From Porticoccus sp. (GTDB taxonomy: Bacteria > Pseudomonadota > Gammaproteobacteria > Pseudomonadales > Porticoccaceae), in NCBI GenBank assembly GCA_021773405.1, contig JAJFKD010000052.1, positions 1 through 42,132 of the forward strand: a DNA stretch of 42,132 bases, written 5' to 3'. This document shows, in pieces, positions 15,807 through 24,071 of the stretch. Numbering within the stretch: position 1 is the stretch's first letter; the number at the start of each line of letters is the position of its first letter. Made by a program: the position numbers and the translations under genes. The notes under the pieces are model-generated. The model ran no database searches. It was not told the origin of the DNA and saw nothing but the letters and a program-made list of their open reading frames with translations.

Positions 15807-17215
15807 TGCCGCGCGCCATCGACAGTCTTCGGGGACAGCTGGTCCTGCTGATCATCGCGGCGCTTGCGGTAGCCCAGACGATCAGCCTGTGGCTGTTCGT
15901 GGACGAGCGCGGTCTCGCCGTGCGCGCGGCTCTGGGCTTCGAGGCGGCAGGTCGGGCCGCGAACGTCGCGCTGTTGTTAGAAGAGGCGCCGCAGTCCTTG
16001 CAGCAGGCGATCCTGAGAGCGGCAAATTCCCCTTTGGTGCGTTTCGATCTTTCGGACATTCCCGCCGTAGACCATGAGAGCCATACCGACGGCGGCGCAG
16101 TGGAGGCGCGCGTTCGCGGATTACTGGGTGGTGCGAAAGACCGAGAAATCCGCGTGGAATTGCATGAGGTCGAGCACGGCATTCCGCCGATGCCACATCT
16201 CGCGCCGGAGATGGCCGAAATGCATCTCGCTATGATGCGGGGCGAGCTGTCCGCGATCGAAATGCAGCTGTCGATCGCCGTCGCGAACGGACAGTGGCTG
16301 AATGTCGGAACACGGTTCGAACGGCCGCCATTGCAATGGCCTTGGGCGTCATTCGTCGGTTTCGGCATCACGGCGGCAATCATACTGGTCACGGCTTTCT
16401 GGTTTCTGCTGACCCGCCTGACGGGTCCGCTTCTGCGCGTTTCGCGCGCAGCCGACAGGCTCGGGCGAGGCGAAGCCGTGGATCCGTTGCCGCTGATCGG
16501 CCCCAGCGAGGTGCGCGGCCTCACGCGGGCATTCAATCGGATGCAGGCGAGGCTGACACGTTTCGTCGCAAACCGAACGCGGCTTCTTGCGGCATTGGGT
16601 CATGACCTACGCTCTCCGCTGACCGCCATGCGGGTACGGGCCGAGATGGTCGAGGAGGACGAAACACGCGAAAGCTTGGTCGCCTCGGTCGAGGAAATGC
16701 AGGAGATGGTCGATGCCACGCTCGCCTTCGCGCGGGGCATGGCCAGCGCCGAAGCCTACGAGACGGTGGAACTGAGCGCCTACCTGAAGCAGCTGCGGAC
16801 CGACATGATAGACGGCTTCACCCTGGATGCAATCGACAGCTTGTGGGTACGGCTGCGCCCGCAATCGGTACGTCGCGCCCTGCGCAATATCATCGATAAC
16901 GCGCAGCGCTACGGCGGAGGGGCCGAGGTCACCATCCGGCATGACGCCGAACATGTCCAGATACACGTTGCCGACAACGGTCCCGGAATCCCTGAAGCTG
17001 AACTCGAGCAGGTGTTCGAGCCGTTTTTCCGGCTCGAAAAATCCCGCTCGCGCGAAACCGGCGGTACCGGCCTTGGCCTGTCGATCGCACGAACAATTAT
17101 CAGAGCCCACGGCGGCGAAGTAACTTTGTCGAACCGCATCGAAGGCGGTCTGCTTGTGACCGTCACGCTGCCGCTCGAAACAGAAACAGAACAGGAAGAA
17201 AGGAACATGTCATGA
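15806..17215 (+). CDS. Sensor histidine kinase with His/Met-rich periplasmic loop
   Basis: A 469-residue membrane histidine kinase. TM1 is at about 11-31 and a periplasmic domain at 32-178. TM2 is at about 180-202, with HAMP after it (LTGPLLRVSRAADRLGRGE). The HisKA phosphoacceptor is His266 in GHDLRSPLTAMR, and the ATPase part has NIIDNAQRYGG, VADNGPGIP and GGTGLGLSIARTI. Between residues 120 and 153 the periplasmic domain is crowded with His and Met (HEVEHGIPPMPHLAPEM, then EMHLAMM), which could be a Cu(I)/Ag(I) sensing surface. Its start overlaps the regulator stop, and its stop overlaps the SHOCT gene start (ATGA at 17212). A second kinase-SHOCT pair with the same overlap is at 41474-42132. 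Confidence 0.93.
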   Translation: MPRAIDSLRGQLVLLIIAALAVAQTISLWLFVDERGLAVRAALGFEAAGRAANVALLLEEAPQSLQQAILRAANSPLVRFDLSDIPAVDHESHTDGGAVEARVRGLLGGAKDREIRVELHEVEHGIPPMPHLAPEMAEMHLAMMRGELSAIEMQLSIAVANGQWLNVGTRFERPPLQWPWASFVGFGITAAIILVTAFWFLLTRLTGPLLRVSRAADRLGRGEAVDPLPLIGPSEVRGLTRAFNRMQARLTRFVANRTRLLAALGHDLRSPLTAMRVRAEMVEEDETRESLVASVEEMQEMVDATLAFARGMASAEAYETVELSAYLKQLRTDMIDGFTLDAIDSLWVRLRPQSVRRALRNIIDNAQRYGGGAEVTIRHDAEHVQIHVADNGPGIPEAELEQVFEPFFRLEKSRSRETGGTGLGLSIARTIIRAHGGEVTLSNRIEGGLLVTVTLPLETETEQEERNMS

Positions 17216-17532
17216 AAATAGGTATCTCCGTTGCCACCCCGTCAGCCCTGGTCTTGTCCGCCGGGTCCGCGTTTGCTGCTCCGTCGGATGGTTGGGGCGA
17301 GGGTTTCGGTCACATGATGTGGGGAGGTGGGTTCGGCATGGCTGGCGGTTTGATGATGCTGGTATTTTGGGGGGCGATCATCGCATTGATCGTCTTTGCC
17401 GTCCGCGGCTTTGCCGCCGGATCGGGTCCAGCCAGCAAATCGGACGCGGCCGAGATTCTGCGCGAACGCTATGCCAAAGGGGAAATCGACGACGAGGAGT
17501 ACGAGCGTCGCAAGGCGAAGCTCGGGTTGTGA
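17212..17532 (+). CDS. Small SHOCT-domain membrane protein
   Basis: A 106-residue protein: an N-terminal signal-like segment to about Ala23, the motif GHMMWGGGFGMAGG near residue 33, one membrane helix (about 44-64), then a SHOCT domain (ILRERYAKGEIDDEEYERRKAKL, about 82-105). SHOCT domains are short C-terminal modules of unknown function that often mediate oligomerisation. The HMMW run is reminiscent of the His/Met/Trp copper ligands of CusF, but that is a resemblance only. The gene overlaps the kinase stop by 4 bp. A paralogue at 41474-41794 keeps the GHMMWGGG motif and the same coupling. The start is fixed by the overlap and the signal segment. Confidence 0.85.
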   Translation: MKIGISVATPSALVLSAGSAFAAPSDGWGEGFGHMMWGGGFGMAGGLMMLVFWGAIIALIVFAVRGFAAGSGPASKSDAAEILRERYAKGEIDDEEYERRKAKLGL

Positions 17533-17579
17533 CGTCGAGGCTGGTGTTCCGATCCCCACCGAATTGTGAGCATCAACTA

Positions 17580-17610
17580 TTGACCTTCCCGGTTGGGAAG
17601 GCTGCACCCG
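17580..17610 (+). promoter_or_regulatory. CueR-type operator before ccmF
   Basis: TTGACC at 17580-17585 is followed by CCTTCCC-GGTT-GGGAAGG (17584-17601), a perfect 7-4-7 dyad. With the 19-bp spacing seen at the other sites the -10 would fall at 17605-17610 (CACCCG), a poor hexamer. The operator is convincing; the promoter is less so. It lies 35 bp before ccmF. Confidence 0.6.
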
Positions 17611-17644
17611 CTCAAGGTGACTGCCTAATGACTAGGAAACCCCG

Positions 17645-19645
17645 ATGATACCCGAAATCGGACAATTTGCCCTCGCCCTCGCGCTCGGCACCGCATTGGT
17701 TCAGAGCGTACTCCCCATGCTCGGTGCTGCCCGCGGGAATGCTCTGTGGATGCGTAGCGCGCGGAGTTCATCGATCACGCAACTAGTTTTCATAGGCATC
17801 GCCTTCGCGGCGTTGATGCACGCCTTCGTGGTCAGTGATTTCACTGTGGCGAACGTTGTCGAGAACTCGCATTCGCTCAAACCGATGCTCTACAAGATCG
17901 CGGGCACCTGGGGCAGCCATGAGGGTTCCCTTCTGCTCTGGGTGCTGATCCTGGCGGCCTTCGGCGCAGGTGTCGCGCTCTTCGGGTCCAACATACCGGA
18001 TGCACTGAAAGCCCGAACTTTGTCAGTTCAGGCCTGGATCAGCACCGGCTTCCTGTCGTTTCTGTTGCTGACATCCAACCCGTTCGAGCGGGTGTTTCCG
18101 CCGCCTTTCGACGGTAACGATCTCAACCCGCTGTTGCAGGATGTCGGCCTCGCGATGCATCCGCCGCTGCTCTATTTTGGATATGTCGGCTTTTCGATCG
18201 TGTTCTCCTTTGCCGTGGCCGCGCTGATCGAGGGGCGGATCGACGCCGCATGGGCGCGGTGGGTCCGGCCATGGACACTGGCGGCGTGGATGAGCCTGAC
18301 GGCCGGGATCGCGCTCGGGTCGTGGTGGGCTTACTATGAACTGGGCTGGGGCGGCTGGTGGTTCTGGGATCCCGTCGAGAACGTAAGTTTCATGCCCTGG
18401 CTTCTCGGCACGGCGCTTCTGCATTCGGCGATCGTCACCGAGAAGCGCGATGCCTTCAAGAGCTGGACGATACTTCTGGCGATCCTCACCTTTTCGCTCT
18501 CCCTTCTGGGCACCTTCATCGTGCGGTCGGGTCTTCTGACATCCGTTCATGCCTTCGCCGTCGACCCGGAACGGGGCCTCTACATCCTCGGGCTGCTCGG
18601 GGTCTCGATTGGAGGCTCGCTCACGCTATATGCTTGGCGCGCACCGGCGATGGATGGCGGAGGCCTGTTTACGCCCGTCAGCCGCGAGGCCGGATTGCTC
18701 ATCAATAATCTGCTTCTGGCAACGGCAACCGGAACCGTGTTGTTCGGAACGCTCTATCCGCTGTTCATGGAGGCACTCTCTGGCGACAAGGTCTCGGTCG
18801 GATCGCCGTTTTTCAACGCGACCTTCATCCCGATGATGCTTCCGTTGGTTGTGATGATGGGCATCGGGCCGTTCCTGTCGTGGAAGCGCGCCGATCTGAA
18901 GGGCGTGTTTCAACGCCTTCGTTTCGTCGCGGTGCTCGCAGGACTGGCCGGACTTGCAACTTGGTACGTCGCGCGAGGCGGACCCGTCCTCGCTTACCTA
19001 TCAGTCGCGATCGCCGTGTGGCTGCTCATTGCCTCGTTGCGCGAATGGTTCGTTCGGATCAGGCTTCTCGACGTGCCTCTGCTCGAAGCGATGCGACGTG
19101 CGAGAAATCTGCCCCGAGCCGCCCATGGGATGACGCTGGCTCACGCGGGACTGGCGATTGCGATGCTGGGCTTTATCGGCTCCAGCGCCTGGAAATCGGA
19201 GGAGATCGTATTCGTGCAACCGGGCTCCGTCATCAAGATCGCGGGTTTTGATGCGCGCTTCGATGGTGTCGAACGCGTGCGCGGACCCAACTACATTGCC
19301 GATCGGGGGGCGCTGACGATCAGCCGGGAGGGTGAATTCGTAACAACGCTTTACCCCGAACGGCGCTCGTACCCTGTTGCGCAAAGCACGACAACCGAGT
19401 CGGCAATAAGGTCCACGCTTGCGGGCGATCTCTATGCGTCCTTGGCCGAACCGTCTTCCGAGACAGCCGCCGACCAAGGCGCATGGACGCTTCGCATCCT
19501 CTACGAGCCACTCGTGAATCTCATCTGGATCGGCGCTGCGATGCTGTTTCTCGGGGGCGGCCTGTCCCTCTCCGACAGGCGCCTGCGCGTCGGTGCCCCG
19601 CGTCGGGCGTCGCGGAGCGAACCCGTTGCAACACCGGCGGAGTAA
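17645..19645 (+). CDS. ccmF: Cytochrome c-type biogenesis protein CcmF (haem lyase subunit)
   Basis: A 666-residue polytopic protein of the CcmF/NrfE family, the haem-handling core of the system I cytochrome c synthetase that attaches haem to CxxCH apocytochromes in the periplasm. Diagnostic features are TWGSHEGSLLLWVL near 88-101, DVGLAMHPPLLYFGYVG near 166-182, and the WWD tryptophan-rich motif WGGWWFWDPVENVSFMPWL near 235-253. SFSLSLLGTFIVRSG and SVHAFAVDPERG follow. Length is normal (about 650). ccmG follows after 6 bp, then ccmH and ccmI, as in most alphaproteobacterial operons. The operator before it suggests copper-linked expression, which would supply maturation capacity for the cytochromes encoded nearby. 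Confidence 0.96.
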   Translation: MIPEIGQFALALALGTALVQSVLPMLGAARGNALWMRSARSSSITQLVFIGIAFAALMHAFVVSDFTVANVVENSHSLKPMLYKIAGTWGSHEGSLLLWVLILAAFGAGVALFGSNIPDALKARTLSVQAWISTGFLSFLLLTSNPFERVFPPPFDGNDLNPLLQDVGLAMHPPLLYFGYVGFSIVFSFAVAALIEGRIDAAWARWVRPWTLAAWMSLTAGIALGSWWAYYELGWGGWWFWDPVENVSFMPWLLGTALLHSAIVTEKRDAFKSWTILLAILTFSLSLLGTFIVRSGLLTSVHAFAVDPERGLYILGLLGVSIGGSLTLYAWRAPAMDGGGLFTPVSREAGLLINNLLLATATGTVLFGTLYPLFMEALSGDKVSVGSPFFNATFIPMMLPLVVMMGIGPFLSWKRADLKGVFQRLRFVAVLAGLAGLATWYVARGGPVLAYLSVAIAVWLLIASLREWFVRIRLLDVPLLEAMRRARNLPRAAHGMTLAHAGLAIAMLGFIGSSAWKSEEIVFVQPGSVIKIAGFDARFDGVERVRGPNYIADRGALTISREGEFVTTLYPERRSYPVAQSTTTESAIRSTLAGDLYASLAEPSSETAADQGAWTLRILYEPLVNLIWIGAAMLFLGGGLSLSDRRLRVGAPRRASRSEPVATPAE

Positions 19646-19651
19646 GACGAC

Positions 19652-20215
19652 ATGAAACGCGCAGTCGCGGCCCTTCCCATTCTGATCGCCCTCGTATTCG
19701 GGGCATTCTTCCTTTGGGGGCTGAATCCAGATCGCGATCCGAACGCGATCCCGTCGGTCCTGATTACGCAGTCGGCACCGGACTTCGACTTGCCGGCCAT
19801 CGAGGGGGTCGACGTTCCGGGCCTGTCGCGTCGGGATCTGACAGGAAGCGCTGAACCGGTGTTGGTCAACGTCTTTGCCTCCTGGTGTGTGCCGTGTCGC
19901 GCCGAGCACGCCGTTCTGACCCGCATGGTCGAACGCGACGGTGTCCGGCTCTTTGGCATCAACTACAAGGACAAGCCGGAAGACGCGCGCGCCTGGCTGG
20001 AAAACCTCGGAAACCCCTACGAGCGGATCGGCTCGGACCTGAACGGTCGTGCCGGCATCGAATGGGGTATATCGGGTGTGCCCGAGACTTTCATCGTCGC
20101 GGGCGATGGAACGGTTCTCTACCGCTATGTCGGCCCGGTTGTGGGGGCCGAGGCCGAGGAGAAATTCGCCACGGCATTGGCACAGGCCAGGACGTGGAAG
20201 GGAGGCAATCCATGA
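19652..20215 (+). CDS. ccmG: Thiol:disulfide interchange protein CcmG/DsbE
   Basis: A 187-residue membrane-anchored thioredoxin-like protein that keeps apocytochrome CxxCH cysteines reduced for haem attachment. An N-terminal anchor (about 4-24) is followed by PSVLITQSAPDFDLP and the active site FASWCVPCRAEH with Cys79 and Cys82. GINYKDKPEDARAWL and GVPETFIVAGDGTVLYRYVGP, with a cis-Pro (VPE), are family hallmarks. Length is typical. It sits 6 bp after ccmF and overlaps ccmH by 4 bp (ATGA at 20212). Confidence 0.95.
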   Translation: MKRAVAALPILIALVFGAFFLWGLNPDRDPNAIPSVLITQSAPDFDLPAIEGVDVPGLSRRDLTGSAEPVLVNVFASWCVPCRAEHAVLTRMVERDGVRLFGINYKDKPEDARAWLENLGNPYERIGSDLNGRAGIEWGISGVPETFIVAGDGTVLYRYVGPVVGAEAEEKFATALAQARTWKGGNP

Positions 20216-20688
20216 AGTGGATAAGTCTGGCAGCGGCGATTATGTTGGCCGCCCTGCCCTTCACCGCCCACGCCGTCGAACCCGACGAGATCCTGGACGA
20301 CCCTGGATTGGAGGCGCGGGCGCGTGAAATATCAAAGGATTTGCGCTGCGTCGTCTGTCAGAACCAGGACATCGACAGCTCGAACGCCGGGGTTGCGCGC
20401 GATCTGCGGCTGCTCGTCCGCGAGCGGCTTGTGGCGGGCGATACCGATGCCGAGGTCATCGAGTTCGTTCGGGCGCGTTATGGCGACTTCGTCCTCTTGA
20501 AGCCGCCGTTCAAACCGGGAACCTACGCGCTCTGGCTGGCTCCGGCGGTTCTTTTCCTGTTTGGTGCGGGCACTGCAATCGTCGTTTTGCGAAACAATCG
20601 GAAGCGGTTAGTCGCGGCAAAGCTGAGTGACGAAGACGAAAGGATGGTCGCGGAAATTCTGGCCACCGAAAAGGGGGACAAATCCTGA
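20212..20688 (+). CDS. ccmH: Cytochrome c-type biogenesis protein CcmH
   Basis: A 158-residue protein: signal peptide to about Ala21, then DLRCVVCQNQDIDSSNAGVA, the CcmH/CycL motif LRCxxCQ with Cys46 and Cys49. A C-terminal membrane segment (about 102-125, ALWLAPAVLFLFGAGTAIVV) ends it. It reduces apocytochrome c thiols together with CcmG and works with CcmF. The start at 20212 overlaps the ccmG stop, and the stop overlaps the ccmI start by one base at 20688, so translation is coupled. Normal length for the family. Confidence 0.95.
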   Translation: MKWISLAAAIMLAALPFTAHAVEPDEILDDPGLEARAREISKDLRCVVCQNQDIDSSNAGVARDLRLLVRERLVAGDTDAEVIEFVRARYGDFVLLKPPFKPGTYALWLAPAVLFLFGAGTAIVVLRNNRKRLVAAKLSDEDERMVAEILATEKGDKS

Positions 20689-21845
20689 TGCTTTGGGTCT
20701 TTTTTGCGGTCCTCTCTGTGTCTGCTGTCTCCATGCTGCTCTATCCATTGCTGAGGTCCGACGCCGTCAGGACCGACCGGCAGGCGGGTGCGGTTGCTGT
20801 CCTTGCCGACCAGTTGCAGGAGGTCGACAGGGATGCCGAACGCGGTTTGATTTCGAATGACGAGGCCGAGGCCGCCAGGATCGAGATCAAGCGGCGGCTG
20901 CTGAAGCTCGGTCGCGGGCACTCTGCACGGCAGCGCACCGACGCAGGAGGGCATGCTGCGTTGTGGGTCTCAGCCCTTGTTGTTCCTCTGGTGGCGGGGC
21001 TTCTCTATACACAGCTCGGTTCGCCCGAAGTTCCTGCCGTGCCCTTCGCCGATCGGCAAGATGAACGGGCGGAACAGGCGCAAATTGCCGAATTGACCGG
21101 ACGATTGCTGGAACGCCTTGAAAGCGATCCCGAAGGTGGCCCGACGGAAGGCTGGATGCTGCTCGGGCAGACCTACATGCGCATGGGCAGATATGCCGCC
21201 GCCGCCTCGGCCATGGAAACCGTGATCGAACGTGACGACGCATCGTCGGCGATGCTGTCGCAATATGCCGAAGCGCTTATCTCGGCCGAGGATGGTATTG
21301 TGACCCTGCAGGCGCGCAATGCCATCAGACGTGCGCGGGAAATGGACCCGTCAAACCCCGCAGCCGCCTACTACGAGGCTATCGCGCTCGATCAGGCCGG
21401 AGACAGTGAGGAGGCGCACGACTTGCTGGTTTCTCGCTTGGAACAGGCCGCCGGTCCGGCGCCCTGGATGGAAGTATTCATCGCGCAGGCCAACCGGATC
21501 GGTGAGGCGATCGGACGCGAGCCGGTGAACTTTGACGCATTCACCCCCTTGGCTGGAGGCACATCCGGACCGACCCAGGATGATGTCGCGGCAGCATCCG
21601 AGATGCGCGAAGCCGACAGGGCCGAATTCATCCGGTCGATGGTGGATCGGCTGGCTGATCGTCTGGCCGAAGACCCGGATGATCTGGACGGGTGGCTGCG
21701 CCTTGGAAAGGCGTATCGCGTGCTGGGCGAGATGGACAAGGCCCGCGAGGCATTCCTGTCGGCAGAGAAGCTCGCTTCGAACCTGGCCAGCGATGACCCG
21801 CGAAGGGTTGCGATCCGGGACGTGTTGTCGGAATATTCGGACTAG
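20688..21845 (+). CDS. ccmI: Cytochrome c-type biogenesis protein CcmI
   Basis: A 385-residue CcmI (CycH) protein, the chaperone that delivers apocytochrome c to the CcmF/CcmH haem lyase. Two N-terminal membrane helices (about 1-20 and 89-107) flank a cytoplasmic loop with VLADQLQEVDRDAERGLISNDEAEAARIEIKRRL, the CcmI leucine-zipper-like region. A periplasmic TPR part follows (GWMLLGQTYMRMGRYAAAASAMETVIE, AAAYYEAIALDQAGDSEEAHDLL, GWLRLGKAYRVLGEMDKAREAF). It completes the ccmFGHI block; ccmABCDE are not in this window. A short truncated reading frame follows 15 bp downstream. Confidence 0.94.
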   Translation: MLWVFFAVLSVSAVSMLLYPLLRSDAVRTDRQAGAVAVLADQLQEVDRDAERGLISNDEAEAARIEIKRRLLKLGRGHSARQRTDAGGHAALWVSALVVPLVAGLLYTQLGSPEVPAVPFADRQDERAEQAQIAELTGRLLERLESDPEGGPTEGWMLLGQTYMRMGRYAAAASAMETVIERDDASSAMLSQYAEALISAEDGIVTLQARNAIRRAREMDPSNPAAAYYEAIALDQAGDSEEAHDLLVSRLEQAAGPAPWMEVFIAQANRIGEAIGREPVNFDAFTPLAGGTSGPTQDDVAAASEMREADRAEFIRSMVDRLADRLAEDPDDLDGWLRLGKAYRVLGEMDKAREAFLSAEKLASNLASDDPRRVAIRDVLSEYSD

Positions 21846-21860
21846 GAGGAGGAAAGAAAT

Positions 21861-22028
21861 GTGAAAAGACGACAGTTTGTTCGCGGTTCACTCACGGCCG
21901 TGGCACTGGGGTCCGGAACAACCGTCGCGGCGCATCTGCTCGACACGTCTCAGACATGGCCGCTTCCAATTTGCTCTGCGGCTGTTTCGCGGCGGTTGGT
22001 CCCGACCCCTTCTCCGCCAACTCTTTGA
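21861..22028 (+). pseudogene. Truncated Tat-signal reading frame after ccmI
   Basis: A GTG at 21861, with GGAGGAGG just upstream, opens a frame of 55 codons that starts VKRRQFVRGSLTAVALGSG. This looks like a Tat or Sec leader (KRRQF is near the twin-arginine motif). After about residue 33 the frame runs into sequence that, read on the other strand, resembles the ScsB C-terminus (21997-22085), and it stops at 22026-22028. The likely explanation is an exported protein gene from the ccm operon cut off by a rearrangement. The original product cannot be named. Confidence 0.45.
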
Positions 22029-22085
22029 GCACTGCCTCCGTTAACGCAATTCCGGCAAGACGATGCCATCCGGGGCTGCGAGTCC
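21997..22085 (-). pseudogene. ScsB C-terminal remnant
   Basis: On the minus strand GLAAPDGIVLPEL, then in a shifted frame LTEAVLKELAEKGSGP, lines up with the end of the intact ScsB here (YGPGAPDGVVLPELL, then AAVLEVLTEAGSGP). The frameshift falls near 22046. Only the last about 30 residues are recognisable, so this is a fragment, not a gene. A second such fragment is at 41267-41389. Confidence 0.6.
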
Positions 22086-22115
22086 ACAACTCTCTTTATG
22101 TGGGATTGAGGCGAA

Positions 22116-24071
22116 TCATATACGGTTGACTCCCGTACCCGAAAGATCGGGAGGAAGAATCTGGTCGGATATGACCGCAAGATACTCGGATATCCGGGCG
22201 CGTTGTTCTGCCGGATAGAGGTATTCGGGAGGCAAGCCCCCATGCTGTGCAAAAAGCATGATGTCGCGCGCGATCGGCGCTGCGGCGGTCGATCCACCAC
22301 CTCCGTGCTCGACGACGACGGTCACCGCATATCGAGGTGCATCAAAGGGTGCGAATGCCACGAAAAGTGCGTGGTCGCGTCTGTTCCAGGGCAGATCATC
22401 CTGAGAACGGACTCCGGCAGCCCGCTCTGCCGCAGTAATCGAAAAGACCTGGCTCGATCCCGTCTTTCCGGCCATCGCCTTGGCAGTATCGGCTATGCGC
22501 GATCGATACGCCGTCCCACGTTGGTGGTTCGAGACCTCGAACATGCCCCGCCGGACGATGGCCAGTGCCTCGTCCGACAGACCGAGCGGGGCCCGAACAG
22601 GTTTGTCGCGGCTCGGACTACCGAACGGCAGCACCAGCCGGGGAAGCACGGCCCTACCCGATGCCAGCCGCGCCACCATTGTCGCAAGCTGGATTGGTGA
22701 GGCGAGCGTGAAGCCTTGGCCAATCGAGGCGTTGATCGTGTCGCCAATCAACCAGTCCTGGCCATACCGCTCCTGCTTCCACGCGCGCGAAGGGTTGTTG
22801 CCATGCGCCATTCCGGAAAGCGGCAAATCATACTTCTGACCAAGGCCGAGCCGGTCATTCATGGCAAAGATGCCGTCGATGCCGATCCGCTGCGCGACCT
22901 CATAGAAATAGACGTCGCAGGACTCGCGAAGTCCACGCACCATATCCACGCGACCGTGGCCGCCGCGCTTCCAGCAATGGAACCTGCGGCCAGAGATTTC
23001 GACATATCCGTTGCAGGTGACGGTCTCATTTGGGTCCATGGCACCACTTTCGAGCGCGGCAAGCGCATTCGACATCTTGACGGTGGAGCCCGGCGGATAG
23101 GCGCCTTGAACGGTCTTGTTAGACAGCGGGCGGAATTGGCTGTCACGAAGGGCACCATAGTTACGGCTCGAGATTCCGCGGACAAACAGGTTCGGATCAA
23201 AGGATGGCGCCGACGTGCAACCGAGCAGATCACCGTTTGTCACATCCATGACTATCGCGGCGGCACTCTGCCCCTCCAGCCGCACCCGCATGAAGTTTTG
23301 CAGATGATGGTCAAGCGTGATCTGCAGGTCCGGCCCAGGGGTAGAGGGATCAAGAGCCAATTCCCGCATCGTGCGACCGGATGCGTTGACTTCGACGCGC
23401 CGGACGCCTGGAAGACCGCGCAGTGCGCGCTCATGACTGCGTTCGATGCCAGTCTTGCCGACTTCAAAATCCGGCAGACGAAGGAGTGCTTCATCTCCGT
23501 CCTGGCCATTCTTCAAATCGCTCTCGCTGACCGGACCCACATAACCAACCTGGTGGGCAAAATCTGGACCAAACGGATAGACTCGTGATAGGATTGCTTC
23601 CGGATGGATTCCCGGCAGAACCGGTGAGTTCACCGCGACAATTGACAATTCCTTCCAACTCACCCGATCTTTCACTGTGACGGGTACAAAGCCCGATGCA
23701 CGACTGATCGTATCTCGAAGTTTCAAGACGGTTTCGTCATCAAGACCAAGAAGGCGTCGCAGTTTCGCAAGCACATCCTCAACATCGTTTACTTCCTCCG
23801 GCACCAGCGTGATGCGGTAGGCTTTCTGGTTATCAGCTACGATTTTGCCGGACCGGTCGTAGATGCGCCCCCGGTCAGGACGGACGAGCTTCAGATTGAT
23901 CCTGTTTTTCTCCGCCAACAGGTAGTATTGCGCGGCGTCGCGGACACTAAATTGCCACATCCGCAGGCCCAGAGCGCCGACGACCGTCGTCATGGCGCCA
24001 CCCGTCAGGAGCGCCCGTCGCGTCGTCTTGGACAGCTTGGCGAGGTCACGCTCAGCTCGGCGCACGGACAT
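22116..24071 (-). CDS. mrdA: Penicillin-binding protein 2
   Basis: A 651-residue PBP2, the class B transpeptidase of the rod/elongation complex. An N-terminal anchor (about 20-40) precedes the dimerisation domain (LVRPDRGRIYDRSGKIVADN) and the transpeptidase domain. The acyl-Ser is at residue 329 in STVK, followed by the SCD motif (RESCDVYFYEVA) and KTGSSQ near the C-terminus. Length is normal (about 630-690). I start at 24071 after AAGGAGGG. It follows a ferric-reductase-like gene with a 20-bp overlap and is the last of a long minus-strand series with cytochromes. This is an odd setting, since mrdA normally sits with rodA and mreBCD, so it is probably an extra copy. Beta-lactam-binding enzymes with free thiols nearby can be copper sensitive; a protective role is speculation. 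Confidence 0.95.
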   Translation of the reverse strand: MSVRRAERDLAKLSKTTRRALLTGGAMTTVVGALGLRMWQFSVRDAAQYYLLAEKNRINLKLVRPDRGRIYDRSGKIVADNQKAYRITLVPEEVNDVEDVLAKLRRLLGLDDETVLKLRDTISRASGFVPVTVKDRVSWKELSIVAVNSPVLPGIHPEAILSRVYPFGPDFAHQVGYVGPVSESDLKNGQDGDEALLRLPDFEVGKTGIERSHERALRGLPGVRRVEVNASGRTMRELALDPSTPGPDLQITLDHHLQNFMRVRLEGQSAAAIVMDVTNGDLLGCTSAPSFDPNLFVRGISSRNYGALRDSQFRPLSNKTVQGAYPPGSTVKMSNALAALESGAMDPNETVTCNGYVEISGRRFHCWKRGGHGRVDMVRGLRESCDVYFYEVAQRIGIDGIFAMNDRLGLGQKYDLPLSGMAHGNNPSRAWKQERYGQDWLIGDTINASIGQGFTLASPIQLATMVARLASGRAVLPRLVLPFGSPSRDKPVRAPLGLSDEALAIVRRGMFEVSNHQRGTAYRSRIADTAKAMAGKTGSSQVFSITAAERAAGVRSQDDLPWNRRDHALFVAFAPFDAPRYAVTVVVEHGGGGSTAAAPIARDIMLFAQHGGLPPEYLYPAEQRARISEYLAVISDQILPPDLSGTGVNRI

